From an uncultured Eubacteriales bacterium (lineage in GTDB: Bacteria; Bacillota; Clostridia; Lachnospirales; Lachnospiraceae): a DNA stretch of 54,249 nucleotides. This document shows, one piece after another, positions 16,910 through 25,790 of this stretch. The notes below the pieces were generated by a model. That model saw only the letters and a program-made list of their open reading frames with translations. It searched no databases and had not been told where the DNA came from. Location of the stretch: positions 1 to 54,249 of the forward strand of contig CASDTX010000024.1 in the NCBI GenBank assembly GCA_949283695.1, in the 5' to 3' direction. The position numbers and the translations under genes were made by a program. Each line of letters begins with the position of its first letter. The stretch's first letter is position 1.

Positions 16910-16940
16910 AAAGCTGCCGTCAGAAATCGATGGCAGCTTT
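16910..16940. terminator. Terminator hairpin between lspA-like and HAD genes
   Basis: AAAGCTGCC (16910-16918) pairs with GGCAGCTTT (16932-16940). It overlaps the last codons of the minus-strand HAD gene; T-rich sequence follows in both directions. Confidence 0.7.
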
Positions 16941-17513
16941 CACTTTGTCTATATCGCCGGTAAACAAGAGCCCGTCCATTCCGAGCGCACGGGCGGCGTT
17001 AATATTTCTTTCCAGATCATCAATGAAGAAACACTCCTCGGGCTTCAGGTGGTAAGTGCTGAAAAGATACTGGTAGATCTCCGGAGAGGGTTTTGACATT
17101 TTCAGGGGCGCGGAGAACACGATCCCGTCGAATTTATTCAGGAAGGAATGACGTTCCAGAGCCCAGTCCGCGAAATACGTAGGAGCGTTCGAGAGCAGAA
17201 AGACCGGGACGTTCCTCGCTTTCAGTTCATCGACAAAGTCCAGGGTGTCCTGGAGAAGTGTGAGATGCCTGGGCCATTCGCGGAAGAAAGCGTCTGCGGC
17301 GCCGGCAGCTTCTTCCGGGAGAAGCAGGGCGGTCTCACGGGCATATTCATCATAATCAACGGTGCCTGCGTCCAGTTCGTCCCAGCCGCGGAAGAACACG
17401 GATAAAAGAAAATCAAAATCCGCATCCGCGGGGAAAAACTGCTGCAGGATATATCTCCCGTTAAACTTCCCGATTACATTGCCAAAGTCAAAAACAATAT
17501 TCTTGTATTTCAT
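16920..17513 (-). CDS. HAD superfamily hydrolase, subfamily IA
   Basis: The 197-aa protein has all HAD motifs: I in VFDFGNVIGKF (with DFGN instead of the usual DxDGT), II in PVFLLSNAP, III Lys in MSKPSPEIYQYLF, and IV in CFFIDDLERNINAA. The cap is the small helical type C1. Such enzymes hydrolyse phosphoesters of small metabolites; the DFGNV variant is common in YihX-like sugar phosphatases and haloacid dehalogenase-like enzymes. Substrate unknown. It is a single gene between the LspA-like gene (convergent) and the stable-RNA cluster. Confidence 0.9.
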   Translation of the reverse strand: MKYKNIVFDFGNVIGKFNGRYILQQFFPADADFDFLLSVFFRGWDELDAGTVDYDEYARETALLLPEEAAGAADAFFREWPRHLTLLQDTLDFVDELKARNVPVFLLSNAPTYFADWALERHSFLNKFDGIVFSAPLKMSKPSPEIYQYLFSTYHLKPEECFFIDDLERNINAARALGMDGLLFTGDIDKVKAAIDF

Positions 17514-17554
17514 AGTAGTTTCCCTTTCGTGTGACTGCCGCCACTGTTTTTAAA

Positions 17555-17594
17555 ATGAAAAAGCGGAACTCTGGTTTTGACAAGAGTTCCGCTT
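17555..17594 (-). terminator. Intrinsic terminator of the tmRNA-tRNA cluster
   Basis: On the minus strand AAGCGGAACTCT (17594-17583) pairs with AGAGTTCCGCTT (17572-17561), 10-nt loop, followed by TTTCATTTT. It begins 8 nt after the end of tRNA-Ala. Confidence 0.9.
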
Positions 17595-17601
17595 GTGAAA
17601 C

Positions 17602-17674
17602 TGGAGTATACGGGATTCGAACCCGTGGCCTCCACAATGCGAATGTGGCGCGCTCCCAGCTGCGCTAATACCCC
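17602..17674 (-). tRNA. tRNA-Ala (anticodon CGC)
   Basis: A 73-nt cloverleaf with acceptor GGGGTAT/ATACTCC including the G3-U70 pair that marks tRNA-Ala, anticodon stem CCACA/TGTGG with loop TTCGCAT, and T-loop GGTTCGAATCC. CCA is not encoded. It would read GCG codons. Confidence 0.93.
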
Positions 17675-17679
17675 ATAAA

Positions 17680-17752
17680 TGGAAACAACGGGGCTCGAAC
17701 CCATGACCTCCCGCTAGTCAGGCGAGCGCTCTCCCAGCTGAGCTATGTTTCC
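17680..17752 (-). tRNA. tRNA-Val (anticodon GAC)
   Basis: A 73-nt cloverleaf with acceptor GGAAACA/TGTTTCC, D-arm AGCTCAGCTGGGAGAGC, anticodon loop CTGACTA and T-loop GGTTCGAGCC. CCA is not encoded. It lies 5 nt upstream of tRNA-Ala in the same direction and reads GTC/GTT codons. Confidence 0.93.
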
Positions 17753-17822
17753 AACTGATCAATATGAAATCCAAAGCAGCAGTTTCACGCCGGACGAATC
17801 TCCGGAAGCAGAATACTGCAAA

Positions 17823-18164
17823 TGGAGCTGGCGGGAATCGAACCCGCGTCCAAAAACCTGTCCCATGTACTTCTACTATCATAGTCAGTTCTTTGACATT
17901 CCCTCTGCCGCACGGAAAGCTGACATCCTTACGGTTTCAGTAGCTTCATGATACGCCTGACGGCTCAAAGCTTTGCCGTCATCGTTTCTCACATGTTTGA
18001 TGCCGGAATCCCGGAGTGTGAGTGCCCCGGGGCCGACATGCAGCGATTAGGCTGCAGCTAATTCGTAATTATCGTTAGCGTTTAATTTTAGGTTTGCGAT
18101 TTGACGCATCGCCTGCGGATAGCTTCTCCATCTTCGAGATCCCTGTCGAAACCAGTACAACCCC
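17823..18164 (-). ncRNA. ssrA: tmRNA (SsrA)
   Basis: The minus strand shows a one-piece tmRNA of about 342 nt. The 5' end GGGGTTG pairs with CAGCTCC at the 3' end; ACTGGTTTCGACAGG near the 5' end and GGGTTCGATTCCCGCC near the 3' end form the tRNA-like part. The tag frame at 18079-18047 reads ANDNYELAAA and then TAA. CCA is not encoded. tmRNA with SmpB frees stalled ribosomes and marks the unfinished protein for proteases. It has its own promoter and lies 70 nt upstream of tRNA-Val, so the three RNAs may share a precursor. Confidence 0.97.
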
Positions 18165-18224
18165 TGGCTGTCAGTACACTATGATCTGTACGAATAAAGG
18201 TGTGCGAACAACTGCACAATATAT

Positions 18225-18253
18225 AATATAGAACTGAGCGGAGGAAAAGTCAA
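18225..18253 (-). promoter_or_regulatory. Sigma-A promoter of tmRNA
   Basis: On the minus strand TTGACT (18253-18248), 17 bp, TATATT (18230-18225), about 60 bp before the mature 5' end. Confidence 0.8.
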
Positions 18254-18459
18254 GTGCTGGATGTGTGATTGAGATGAAATTTTACCGCAGTTTTTTAATA
18301 ACTTCTGTCTTGGTCACTCTAGAAAACAGGGCTAAAATTGCGAGAGAAAGTTTATGAACCAAATGGCTGAATTGTAAAGAAAATTTAACAAAATCAAAAT
18401 TGGCAGATATCTGGATTTTTTGCAGTATATATGTGATAATAAGTACCTGAGAGAGGATC

Positions 18460-18500
18460 GCGTCAGTGTACAAGACGTGTTGGTCCCTTGTACACTGACA
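18460..18500. repeat. Perfect 13-bp inverted repeat, copy A of the GCGTCAGTG hairpin family
   Basis: GTCAGTGTACAAG (18462-18474) and its exact complement CTTGTACACTGAC (18487-18499) flank 12 nt. The same core occurs at 29650-29680, 44687-44728 and, with changes, 34576-34602. It lies about 150 bp before the phospholipase C-like gene. Confidence 0.85.
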
Positions 18501-18647
18501 TTATGCAGAGGCGGGCGGAAAGCCCTGTCTGTTCGCTCTGCCGCAGTCTGCTGCCCTGACGCAGGCGTATATGACATCAAACGGGCAGCGACGCAAGCAT
18601 CTGATTCGATCCTCGCGGGAATAAAGCAAGAGAAAAGAGGAATACAA

Positions 18648-19469
18648 ATGCCTACAACATATGCACACTATAAGTTCGGGAAAGAGGTCATAAGCGCGCT
18701 TCCGCGTCCGCTTCAGAGTTCGATCGAGAATAACAGAGAACTGTTCGATATCGGAGTACACGGACCTGATATTCTTTTTTACTACAGTCCGCTTAAAAAG
18801 AATGCCGTGAACAGCCAGGGGTATGAGCTGCATGAGAAGCGGGCGGATGCCTTTTTCCAGCATGCGGCGGAGGTGATCGGGGCAGCGGGAGACCCGGCCG
18901 GTGCAAGGGCGTATATTTATGGCGTGATCTGCCATTTTGCCTTGGACAGTGAATGTCATCCGTATATTGAGAAGATGATTCAGACCAGCGGGCTTACCCA
19001 CTCAGAGATCGAGATGGAGTTCGACCGTCTGCTGCTGAAAGAGGACTATATCAATCCGGTTCGCTATCTGGGGACAAAGCATATACGGCCCACAGAGGAG
19101 AACGGAGCGGTGATTGCCCCGTTTTATGAGGAACTGACAGCGGAGCAGATTGTGAAAGCACTCAAGGGGATGATCTTTTATCACAAAATGCTTCTGGCTC
19201 CCGGGACGGCGAAGCGGAAACTGTTGTTTGCCGGGATGAAGCTGACCGGAAATTATGAAGGCATGCATGGCATGGTGATGAGTCTGGAGCCGAATCCGCA
19301 GTGCCGGGATTACTGCCAGATATTAAAGAGACTCTATGCAGGCGCTGTCCCCATCGCTGCAAGTCTGATGATCCGATATCAGAAGGCGCTTTTCGAAGGC
19401 GCGGATCTGCCGGAGCGGTTCGGCAGGACATTCGGCGCAGGCGATCAATGGGAAAGCCTCAGGCTGTAG
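18648..19469 (+). CDS. Zinc-dependent phospholipase C family protein
   Basis: ATG 18648 is chosen for the AGAGG site 7-8 nt upstream and because the protein then starts MPTTYAHYKFGKEV, usual for this group; a longer frame upstream reads through the inverted repeat. The 273-aa product has metal-ligand-like residues spread as in PF00882: His7, GVHGPDILFYY, YELHEK, and GVICHFALDSECHPYI. There is no signal peptide, unlike secreted toxins of the family. Such Lachnospiraceae proteins are annotated as zinc-dependent phospholipase C-like but their substrate is not known. The MFS transporter gene starts 25 bp downstream and is probably co-transcribed. Confidence 0.82.
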   Translation: MPTTYAHYKFGKEVISALPRPLQSSIENNRELFDIGVHGPDILFYYSPLKKNAVNSQGYELHEKRADAFFQHAAEVIGAAGDPAGARAYIYGVICHFALDSECHPYIEKMIQTSGLTHSEIEMEFDRLLLKEDYINPVRYLGTKHIRPTEENGAVIAPFYEELTAEQIVKALKGMIFYHKMLLAPGTAKRKLLFAGMKLTGNYEGMHGMVMSLEPNPQCRDYCQILKRLYAGAVPIAASLMIRYQKALFEGADLPERFGRTFGAGDQWESLRL

Positions 19470-19494
19470 AATGATGAGGAAGGGAGAAGAGACG

Positions 19495-20748
19495 ATGAAG
19501 TTTAAACTGACTCCTCTGGAAAAGAAGTGGGTTCTCTATGATGTGGGGAATTCCGCATTTACGATGATGGTATCTACCATTTTCCCGATTTATTTTAACT
19601 ACCTTGCAGGCAACGCAGGAATCTCGGATGTGGACTACCTGGCATACTGGGGATATGCCACTTCGATCTGTACCCTGCTGGTAGCGCTGCTGGGACCTAC
19701 ATTGGGTGCGGTGGCGGATACGAAGAATTTCAAGAAAATTATATTTACAGCGGCCATGGGCATCGGGGTGTTCGGATGTGTTCTGCTTGGATTCCTTTCA
19801 TCCTGGATCTGGTTCCTGGGGGTATTTGTTTTGGCGAAAACCGGATATTCGGCCAGCCTGATCTTCTATGATGCCATGCTGACGGATGTGACGGAACCAG
19901 AACGGATGGATTCGGTATCCTCTCATGGCTATGCATGGGGGTATATCGGAAGCTGCATTCCCTTCGTAGCCTGTCTGGGAATTGCGCTTGGAGCAGGCAG
20001 TCTGGGAATCAGTATGCAGACGTCGATGATTCTGGCCTTTCTCATTACTGCTCTGTGGTGGCTGTGTTCTTCTCTGCCGCTTCTGAAGGCTTACCGCCAG
20101 AAGTATTTCTCGGAGGCAGGAGAGCATGTGGTGAGAAACAGCTTCCGGAGACTTGGGCGGACGTTCGCCGAGCTGACGAAGCAGAAACATATTTTCGTCT
20201 TCCTGCTGGCCTTTTTCTTCTATATTGACGGCGTATATACGGTGATCGATATGGCTACGGCATACGGGCAGGCGCTCGGGCTGGACAGTACCGGTCTGCT
20301 GCTGGCGCTTCTGGTGACGCAGATTGTGGCGTTCCCGTCTGTGCTGATTTTCAGCCGGATCGTGAAGAAGGTGACGCCGGAGAAAATTATTACCATCTGT
20401 ATCGCGGCGTATTTCTGCATCGCAGTATACGCGTACTGGCTGGATACGCAGCTGGACTTCTGGATTCTGGCTGTGCTGGTCGGGATGTTCCAGGGGACGA
20501 TCCAGGCTCTGTCCAGATCGTATTTTGCGAAGATTATCCCTGCGGAGAAATCCGGGGAATATTTCGGAATCTATGATATCTGCGGCAAAGGCGCTTCTGT
20601 GATCGGAACCGCGCTGGTATCGTTTTTAAGTCAGGTGACGGGCAGCATTAATATCGGTGTCAGTGCACTTTCTGTGATGTTCCTGATCGGGCTGATCCTA
20701 TTCCGATTCTCGGCAAAGCTGAACTGCGGCGAAAAAAATATGAAATAA
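19495..20748 (+). CDS. MFS transporter, UMF1/Atg22-like family
   Basis: About 417 aa with twelve predicted membrane segments. The N-terminal LEKKWVLYDVGNSAFTMMVSTIFPIYF and the loop ADTKNFKKIIF are typical of the UMF1 (vacuole effluxer Atg22-like) branch of the major facilitator superfamily; the second half has IDGVYTVIDMATAYG and GTIQALSRSYFAKIIPAEKSGEYFGIYDICGKGAS. Members export amino acids or other solutes; the substrate here is unknown. ATG 19495 is preferred over 19471 because GGGAG precedes it. It follows the phospholipase C-like gene. Confidence 0.88.
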   Translation: MKFKLTPLEKKWVLYDVGNSAFTMMVSTIFPIYFNYLAGNAGISDVDYLAYWGYATSICTLLVALLGPTLGAVADTKNFKKIIFTAAMGIGVFGCVLLGFLSSWIWFLGVFVLAKTGYSASLIFYDAMLTDVTEPERMDSVSSHGYAWGYIGSCIPFVACLGIALGAGSLGISMQTSMILAFLITALWWLCSSLPLLKAYRQKYFSEAGEHVVRNSFRRLGRTFAELTKQKHIFVFLLAFFFYIDGVYTVIDMATAYGQALGLDSTGLLLALLVTQIVAFPSVLIFSRIVKKVTPEKIITICIAAYFCIAVYAYWLDTQLDFWILAVLVGMFQGTIQALSRSYFAKIIPAEKSGEYFGIYDICGKGASVIGTALVSFLSQVTGSINIGVSALSVMFLIGLILFRFSAKLNCGEKNMK

Positions 20749-20779
20749 ATCTGAAATTTGTCAATTGTGGAGTTTCTCA

Positions 20780-20788
20780 TGTTATAAT
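20780..20788 (+). promoter_or_regulatory. Extended -10 promoter before the ABC ATPase/permease pair
   Basis: TGT-TATAAT (20780-20788) is an extended -10 box; the nearest -35-like TTGTCA is 19 bp upstream. Transcription would start near 20795. Confidence 0.6.
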
Positions 20789-20807
20789 AAAAAACAGGAA
20801 ATCAGGC

Positions 20808-20838
20808 GGGACGGATGCTGATATCCGTCCCCCTTTTA
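20808..20838 (+). terminator. Terminator or attenuator hairpin in the ABC leader
   Basis: GGGACGGAT (20808-20816) pairs with ATCCGTCCC (20823-20831), then CCTTTTATT. It lies between the -10 box at 20783 and the ABC start at 20858, so it either ends the MFS transcript or attenuates the ABC transcript. Confidence 0.65.
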
Positions 20839-20857
20839 TTGCACAGGAGAATACAGT

Positions 20858-21562
20858 ATGGATGAATTTGTGAAACTACAAGACATCACGAAGATTTATA
20901 AGATGGGAGAAGTTGAAATCAGGGCCGCGGACAACATCAATTTCTCAATCAGCAAGGGCGAGTTCGTCGTGATCGTGGGCCCCAGCGGTGCGGGGAAGAC
21001 TACGGTACTTAATATTCTGGGCGGGATGGATACAGCTACAAGCGGAACATTATTGGTAGACGGAAATGAAATCACTGCTTACAATGCCAAACAGCTGACC
21101 GGATACAGGAGAGAGGATATTGGCTTTGTGTTCCAGTTCTATAATCTGGTGCCCAATCTGACTGCGCTGGAGAATGTGGAACTGGCGCTTCAGATCTGCC
21201 GGGATCCGCTGGACGCGAAGGAAGTGCTTGAGGAAGTCGGCCTGGGAGAGCGGCTTGACAATTTCCCCGCGCAGCTCTCCGGAGGAGAACAGCAGAGGGT
21301 GTCGATTGCCAGGGCGCTGGCGAAGAATCCCAAACTGCTGCTCTGCGATGAGCCGACAGGAGCACTGGATTATAATACAGGAAAGGCGATCCTGAAGCTG
21401 CTGCAGAATATGTGCCGGGAGAGAGGGATGACCGTGATCGTGATCACCCACAACCAGGCCATTGCTCCGATGGCGGACCGTCTGATACATATTAAGAACG
21501 GACGGGTTTCACAGATGGAGATGAATGCGAATCCGATGTCCATAGACGACATAGAATGGTAG
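20858..21562 (+). CDS. ABC transporter ATP-binding protein, MacB/LolD type
   Basis: The 234-aa ATPase has Walker [10 protein letters not shown]-loop [19 protein letters not shown], signature [15 protein letters not shown], Walker [13 protein letters not shown] and H-loop VIVITHN. The [12 protein letters not shown] pattern and size place it in the MacB/LolD/FtsE-like group, whose members drive mechanotransmission rather than classic transport. It is 9 bp upstream of its large FtsX-like permease, with which it surely forms one complex. AGGAG precedes the ATG. A terminator-like hairpin in the leader suggests attenuation. Confidence 0.93.
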   Translation: MDEFVKLQDITKIYKMGEVEIRAADNINFSISKGEFVVIVGPSGAGKTTVLNILGGMDTATSGTLLVDGNEITAYNAKQLTGYRREDIGFVFQFYNLVPNLTALENVELALQICRDPLDAKEVLEEVGLGERLDNFPAQLSGGEQQRVSIARALAKNPKLLLCDEPTGALDYNTGKAILKLLQNMCRERGMTVIVITHNQAIAPMADRLIHIKNGRVSQMEMNANPMSIDDIEW

Positions 21563-21571
21563 GGATGGCGG

Positions 21572-24500
21572 ATGAAGAAAAAAGCATTGAGAAAAGATTT
21601 TTATATGGAGATCCGCCGCAGCCTGGGCAGGTTTCTGTCGATCTTCTTTATCGTTGCCATCGGGTGTGCGTTCTTCTCGGGAATCCGCGCCACGGAGCCG
21701 GATATGCGCTATTCAGGGGACGCGTATTTTGATAAACAGAAGCTGATGGATCTTCAGGTCATCAGTACCCTGGGACTGACAGATGATGATATCGCTGCGA
21801 TTGAGGCTGTGGACGGGGTTGCAGGCGCAGAGGGCGGATATTCCGTAGACGCGCTCTGCTCGGAGGGCGACAATCAGGTTGTCGTCCATGTGATGGGGCT
21901 GATGGATTCTATGAATCAGATGCAGCTGGAAGAAGGACGCCTGCCGGAGGCCGCGGACGAATGTGCGCTTGATGTAGATTTCCTCGCAGAGAGCTCTCTG
22001 GAAATCGGCGATCAGGTGACGTTTTCCAGCGGGACAGAGGATCCGGTGACGGATACACTATCGACGGACACCTTTACGATCACAGGAGCGGTAAGCAGCC
22101 CGAACTATATTGCCTTTCAGCGCGGCAGCACCAATATCGGAACCGGAAGCGTGGACGCGTTCGTGTGCGTGCCCCGGGAGAGCTTTGTGCTGGATGTTTA
22201 CACAGAGATCGATATCCGGGCAGAAGGCGCGGAAGAACTGACGGCGTTTACAGACCCGTATGACGACCGTGTGGCGGAAGTGATGGACCGTGTAGAAGCG
22301 ATCAAAGAGGAGCGCGAAGAAGCACGGTACACCGGGATCATGGAAGAAGCGCAGACAGAGCTTGATGACGCCAGGAAAGAGTTGGCTGACGCGGAGGCAG
22401 AACTGGAAGACGGGAAAGCAGAAGCGGAGGCAGAGCTGGAAGATGCCAGAAAGCAGCTGACGGATGCAGAGGCAGAGCTGGCCAGCGGGAAGCAGGAACT
22501 GGAAGACTCCAAATCCCAGCTGTCCGCGTCCAGGCAGCAGTTGATTGACAGTCAGGCAGAGGTGGATCAGGGCCAGGAAGAACTGAACACAAATATTCAG
22601 ACACTCAATGAACAGATCGATCAGCTGAATGCTGTGAAGGAACAGTATAACACACTGTCAGCCAGCGGGCAGACGGATGATGTGACAATGGCTGCGCTGC
22701 GGGCCATGTACGCTGAGATTCAGAAAGGCGAGTCGGCCATCGCTCAGGCTCAGGCACAGATCGAAGCGGCGAAAGCGGAACTGGTGTCTGGCCAGGAGCA
22801 GATCAACAGCGGATGGGATCAGATTGCATCCGCAGAGCAGCAGATCGCGGATGCACAAGCTGAGATTCGGGACGGCGAACAGGAAATCGCTGACGGCTGG
22901 GAAGAATATTATGAAGGCCAGGCAGAGGCGGAAGAAGAGATTGCCGACGGTGAGCAGCAGATCGCGGATGCCAAGCAGGAGCTGGCCGACGCGGAAGAAG
23001 AACTGAAGGATTTAGAGAAGCCGGTATGGTATGTGTATGACCGGAGCAATCTTCCGGATTATACAGGATATGGAGAGAATGCAGACCGGATGCGAGCAAT
23101 TGGGGAAGTATTTCCTGTGATTTTCTTTCTGGTGGCCGCGCTCATCAGTCTGACGACCATGACCCGTATGGTGGAAGAACAGAGAACACAGATCGGAACG
23201 CTGAAAGCTCTGGGGTACGAACGGCACTCTATCGCCGGAAAATATCTCGGGTACGCGGTTCTGGCAACTGTGTCCGGCAGTGTACTTGGGATCCTGATTG
23301 GAGAGAAGATTTTCCCGTGGATCATCATTAACGCATACGGCATTATGTATCAGCACATGCATGAAATCGAACTTCCATATAATGTGCAGTATGGACTCGG
23401 GGCATCGGCAGCAGCTCTCGTCAGTACGCTGATTGCCACATTCCTGGCATGTTTTAATGCATTGAAGGAGCAGGCGGCGGAGCTGATGAGACCGCCCACA
23501 CCGAAGCAGGGGCAGAGGGTTCTTCTGGAGCGGATCCCGCTGATCTGGAAGCGGCTGAATTTCTCCTGGAAGGCCAGCGTGAGAAATCTGGTCCGGTATA
23601 AGAAGCGATTCTTTATGACCATCTTCGGAATTGGCGGATGCATGGGACTGATGTTGGTAGGATTCGGACTGAAGGATTCTATCTTTGCGATCGTGGATAT
23701 CCAGTATGGAGAGATCCAGCTGTATGACGGAACTGTGATCATGCAGGAAGACGCGTCCGAGGAGGAGACGCAGGAGGTACTTGCACAGCTGAATGAAGAT
23801 AAGTATGTTACCGGAGCGGGGGAAGGACTGCTGACGCAGGTTACGGTCGGGAACGGAGAGGAATGGCATGATGTCTATCTGGATATCCCCAAAGATGTGG
23901 AGCGCTTTCCGGAATTCAATGTACTTCAGAACCGTGTGACAAAAGAGGAGTATTTTCTGGATGACGAAGGGGCGTTTCTCACAGAGAAGATGGCCAAAGA
24001 GATCGGCGTAGAAGCCGGGGATACGGTGACCATCCGTGACGACGATCTGGGAGATCTTGAAGTGAAGATCAGTCAAGTGTGCGAGAACTACATGGGCCAT
24101 TACATCTATATGACCCCCGCGTTTTACGAGAAAGTATATGGCGCAGAACCGGAATATAACACCGTCTTCTACAGAACGGAGGACCGGATCACGGAAGAGG
24201 CGGAGCGGGTCGGAGAAGAAGCACTGAAGCTTTCGGGCACTCTGAGCGTCAGCTATACGACAGATCTGAAAGAACAGGTGGATCATATGCTGGGAGCGCT
24301 GGATCTGGTCATCGTTGTGCTCATTATATCCGCCGGCATGCTGGCTTTCGTGGTTCTGTATAATCTGAACAACATCGCTATAACGGAGCGGAAGAGAGAG
24401 CTTGCGACTCTGAAGGTGCTGGGATTCTACAATAATGAAGTTACGGCCTATGTATACCGGGAGAATATCGTACTGACCCTGCTGGGTTCGGTTTTCGGCA

Positions 24501-24700
24501 TGATTCTGGGATGGATCCTGCACCGATTTATCATCGTGACTGTGGAAATAGAATCTGTCATGTTCGGAAGGATCATCAATGTCAGCAGCTTTGTATTCAG
24601 CTTTCTGCTGACGGCCCTGTTTTCTCTGACTGTGAATGCTGCGATGTACTTCAAGCTGAAGAAGATTGATATGGTAGAATCGCTGAAAAGTGTAGAATAG
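21572..24700 (+). CDS. ABC transporter permease, FtsX-like, with long extracellular coiled coil
   Basis: The 1042-aa protein has an N-terminal membrane helix (about residues 15-35), an outer domain, a coiled coil of about 240 residues (roughly 245-490) built of Asp/Ala/Glu/Leu repeats such as DAEAELEDGKAEAEAELEDA, then FtsX-type membrane blocks near 520-640 (VFFLVAALISLTTMTRMVEEQRTQIGTLKALGY) and 905-1035 (ELATLKVLGFYNNEVTAYVYRENI). The outer coiled coil probably reaches into the cell wall, as in wall-hydrolase-activating or peptide-sensing MacB-type complexes. The ATPase is directly upstream. No two-component system or response regulator is next to it. The transported or sensed molecule is unknown. 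Confidence 0.9.
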   Translation: MKKKALRKDFYMEIRRSLGRFLSIFFIVAIGCAFFSGIRATEPDMRYSGDAYFDKQKLMDLQVISTLGLTDDDIAAIEAVDGVAGAEGGYSVDALCSEGDNQVVVHVMGLMDSMNQMQLEEGRLPEAADECALDVDFLAESSLEIGDQVTFSSGTEDPVTDTLSTDTFTITGAVSSPNYIAFQRGSTNIGTGSVDAFVCVPRESFVLDVYTEIDIRAEGAEELTAFTDPYDDRVAEVMDRVEAIKEEREEARYTGIMEEAQTELDDARKELADAEAELEDGKAEAEAELEDARKQLTDAEAELASGKQELEDSKSQLSASRQQLIDSQAEVDQGQEELNTNIQTLNEQIDQLNAVKEQYNTLSASGQTDDVTMAALRAMYAEIQKGESAIAQAQAQIEAAKAELVSGQEQINSGWDQIASAEQQIADAQAEIRDGEQEIADGWEEYYEGQAEAEEEIADGEQQIADAKQELADAEEELKDLEKPVWYVYDRSNLPDYTGYGENADRMRAIGEVFPVIFFLVAALISLTTMTRMVEEQRTQIGTLKALGYERHSIAGKYLGYAVLATVSGSVLGILIGEKIFPWIIINAYGIMYQHMHEIELPYNVQYGLGASAAALVSTLIATFLACFNALKEQAAELMRPPTPKQGQRVLLERIPLIWKRLNFSWKASVRNLVRYKKRFFMTIFGIGGCMGLMLVGFGLKDSIFAIVDIQYGEIQLYDGTVIMQEDASEEETQEVLAQLNEDKYVTGAGEGLLTQVTVGNGEEWHDVYLDIPKDVERFPEFNVLQNRVTKEEYFLDDEGAFLTEKMAKEIGVEAGDTVTIRDDDLGDLEVKISQVCENYMGHYIYMTPAFYEKVYGAEPEYNTVFYRTEDRITEEAERVGEEALKLSGTLSVSYTTDLKEQVDHMLGALDLVIVVLIISAGMLAFVVLYNLNNIAITERKRELATLKVLGFYNNEVTAYVYRENIVLTLLGSVFGMILGWILHRFIIVTVEIESVMFGRIINVSSFVFSFLLTALFSLTVNAAMYFKLKKIDMVESLKSVE

Positions 24701-24787
24701 AGAGGCAGGCCAGAAGAGTCAGAACAGAAGCGGCAGACCGGAAGGCGCATCCGAAGTGCACATTCCGCAAAAGGAAAAGAACAATTG

Positions 24788-24838
24788 AAAAACCCGTCAG
24801 GAGATGAGTGTGATCATCAGGTCCTGACGGGTTTTCTT
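24788..24838. terminator. Bidirectional terminator between the ABC permease and AEC genes
   Basis: AAAACCCGTCAGGA (about 24789-24802) pairs with TCCTGACGGGTTTT (24822-24835). T-rich on both exits. Confidence 0.9.
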
Positions 24839-24851
24839 GTCAGATGAACGT

Positions 24852-25769
24852 TCAAAGCAGATATTCCGCAATCATGACTACGACCGGGATGGTAACTGCA
24901 GACAGAACCGTGGACAGAGCGAAAATCTCAGACGAATAGGTATAATTCTGTCTGTAGCGGATGGCCAGCATAGTGCCTGTTGTCGCGGACGGACAGGCCG
25001 CTGCGATCAGTGTGGTTATGGAAACAATCTCCGGAAGAGGCATGATCATAAGAACCGGGATTGTGATCAGAGGCAGCAGGAGCAGTTTCACCGCTGAGAC
25101 AAAATAGACACGCACCTTGCAGAGCATTTTCTTCAGATCGGCCTGGGCTACGGAGAAGCCGGCGATCATCATGGCCAGAGGCGTGTTCATGTCCGCTACA
25201 TAGTTCATAGAGTCAAGCAGAACCGGCGGGATCTTGAACTGGGCGAAATACAGGATAAGCGCAGCGATGCTGGCGATAAACATGGGGGAGAGAAATCCCT
25301 CTTTCAGGTTCTTGAACGAGAATTTCTTCTCCATGAGGATCACGCCGTGGGTCCAGGTGAACAGATTAAAGACCACCATATAGGCGGTCAGATAGAAAAC
25401 ACCGGTATCACCCAGCACACTGCCGATCAGAGGAATGCCGATAAATCCGCAGTTGGAATAGATGGCGTTATACCGTTCAATTCCATAATCCGGTCCGCTG
25501 GCCGGACGGATCAGAAGGGTGGAGACGACGATTCCCAGGATGTGCACCACTGCGGCTGCCGCAAAGGCCAGCAGCAGGCCATGAATCAGGCTGGGATTGT
25601 AGTCAGTCTGATAGACAGTCAGGATCACACAGGGGTTGACCACCAGAAGCAGAAGATTGGACAGTGACTGATTGCCCTCCTGGGTGACCAGCTTGATTTT
25701 GTAACAGATGAATGCGAGCAGCATGATGAAGAACATCTTCATCAGCTGCTCAAAAATTAGTACAAACAT
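24852..25769 (-). CDS. AEC (auxin efflux carrier) family transporter
   Basis: The 305-aa membrane protein has about ten membrane segments and the AEC features NPCVILTVYQTDY, YSNCGFIGIPLIGSVLG (the broken-helix NxGFxGxPL motif), MNTPLAMMIAGFSVAQADL and AAACPSATTGTMLAIRY. Family members move organic acids such as malate or malonate, or other anions. GAAAGGA precedes the start codon. It reads towards the ABC permease, with a shared terminator, and is the last gene of a minus-strand series after yqeY, 21 bp downstream of it, so the two may be co-transcribed. Confidence 0.92.
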   Translation of the reverse strand: MFVLIFEQLMKMFFIMLLAFICYKIKLVTQEGNQSLSNLLLLVVNPCVILTVYQTDYNPSLIHGLLLAFAAAAVVHILGIVVSTLLIRPASGPDYGIERYNAIYSNCGFIGIPLIGSVLGDTGVFYLTAYMVVFNLFTWTHGVILMEKKFSFKNLKEGFLSPMFIASIAALILYFAQFKIPPVLLDSMNYVADMNTPLAMMIAGFSVAQADLKKMLCKVRVYFVSAVKLLLLPLITIPVLMIMPLPEIVSITTLIAAACPSATTGTMLAIRYRQNYTYSSEIFALSTVLSAVTIPVVVMIAEYLL

Positions 25770-25790
25770 AGGGAGGCTGTCCTTTCCCGG

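Noticed and set aside
17510-17951. Small frames across the tRNA/tmRNA cluster
   Set aside because: They read through structured tRNA and tmRNA sequence; no ribosome site and no protein-like composition.
22330-23010. Repetitive DNA in the ABC permease gene
   Set aside because: The pattern comes from coiled-coil repeats (Asp/Ala/Glu/Leu) in the protein; no mobile or regulatory repeat is needed to explain it.
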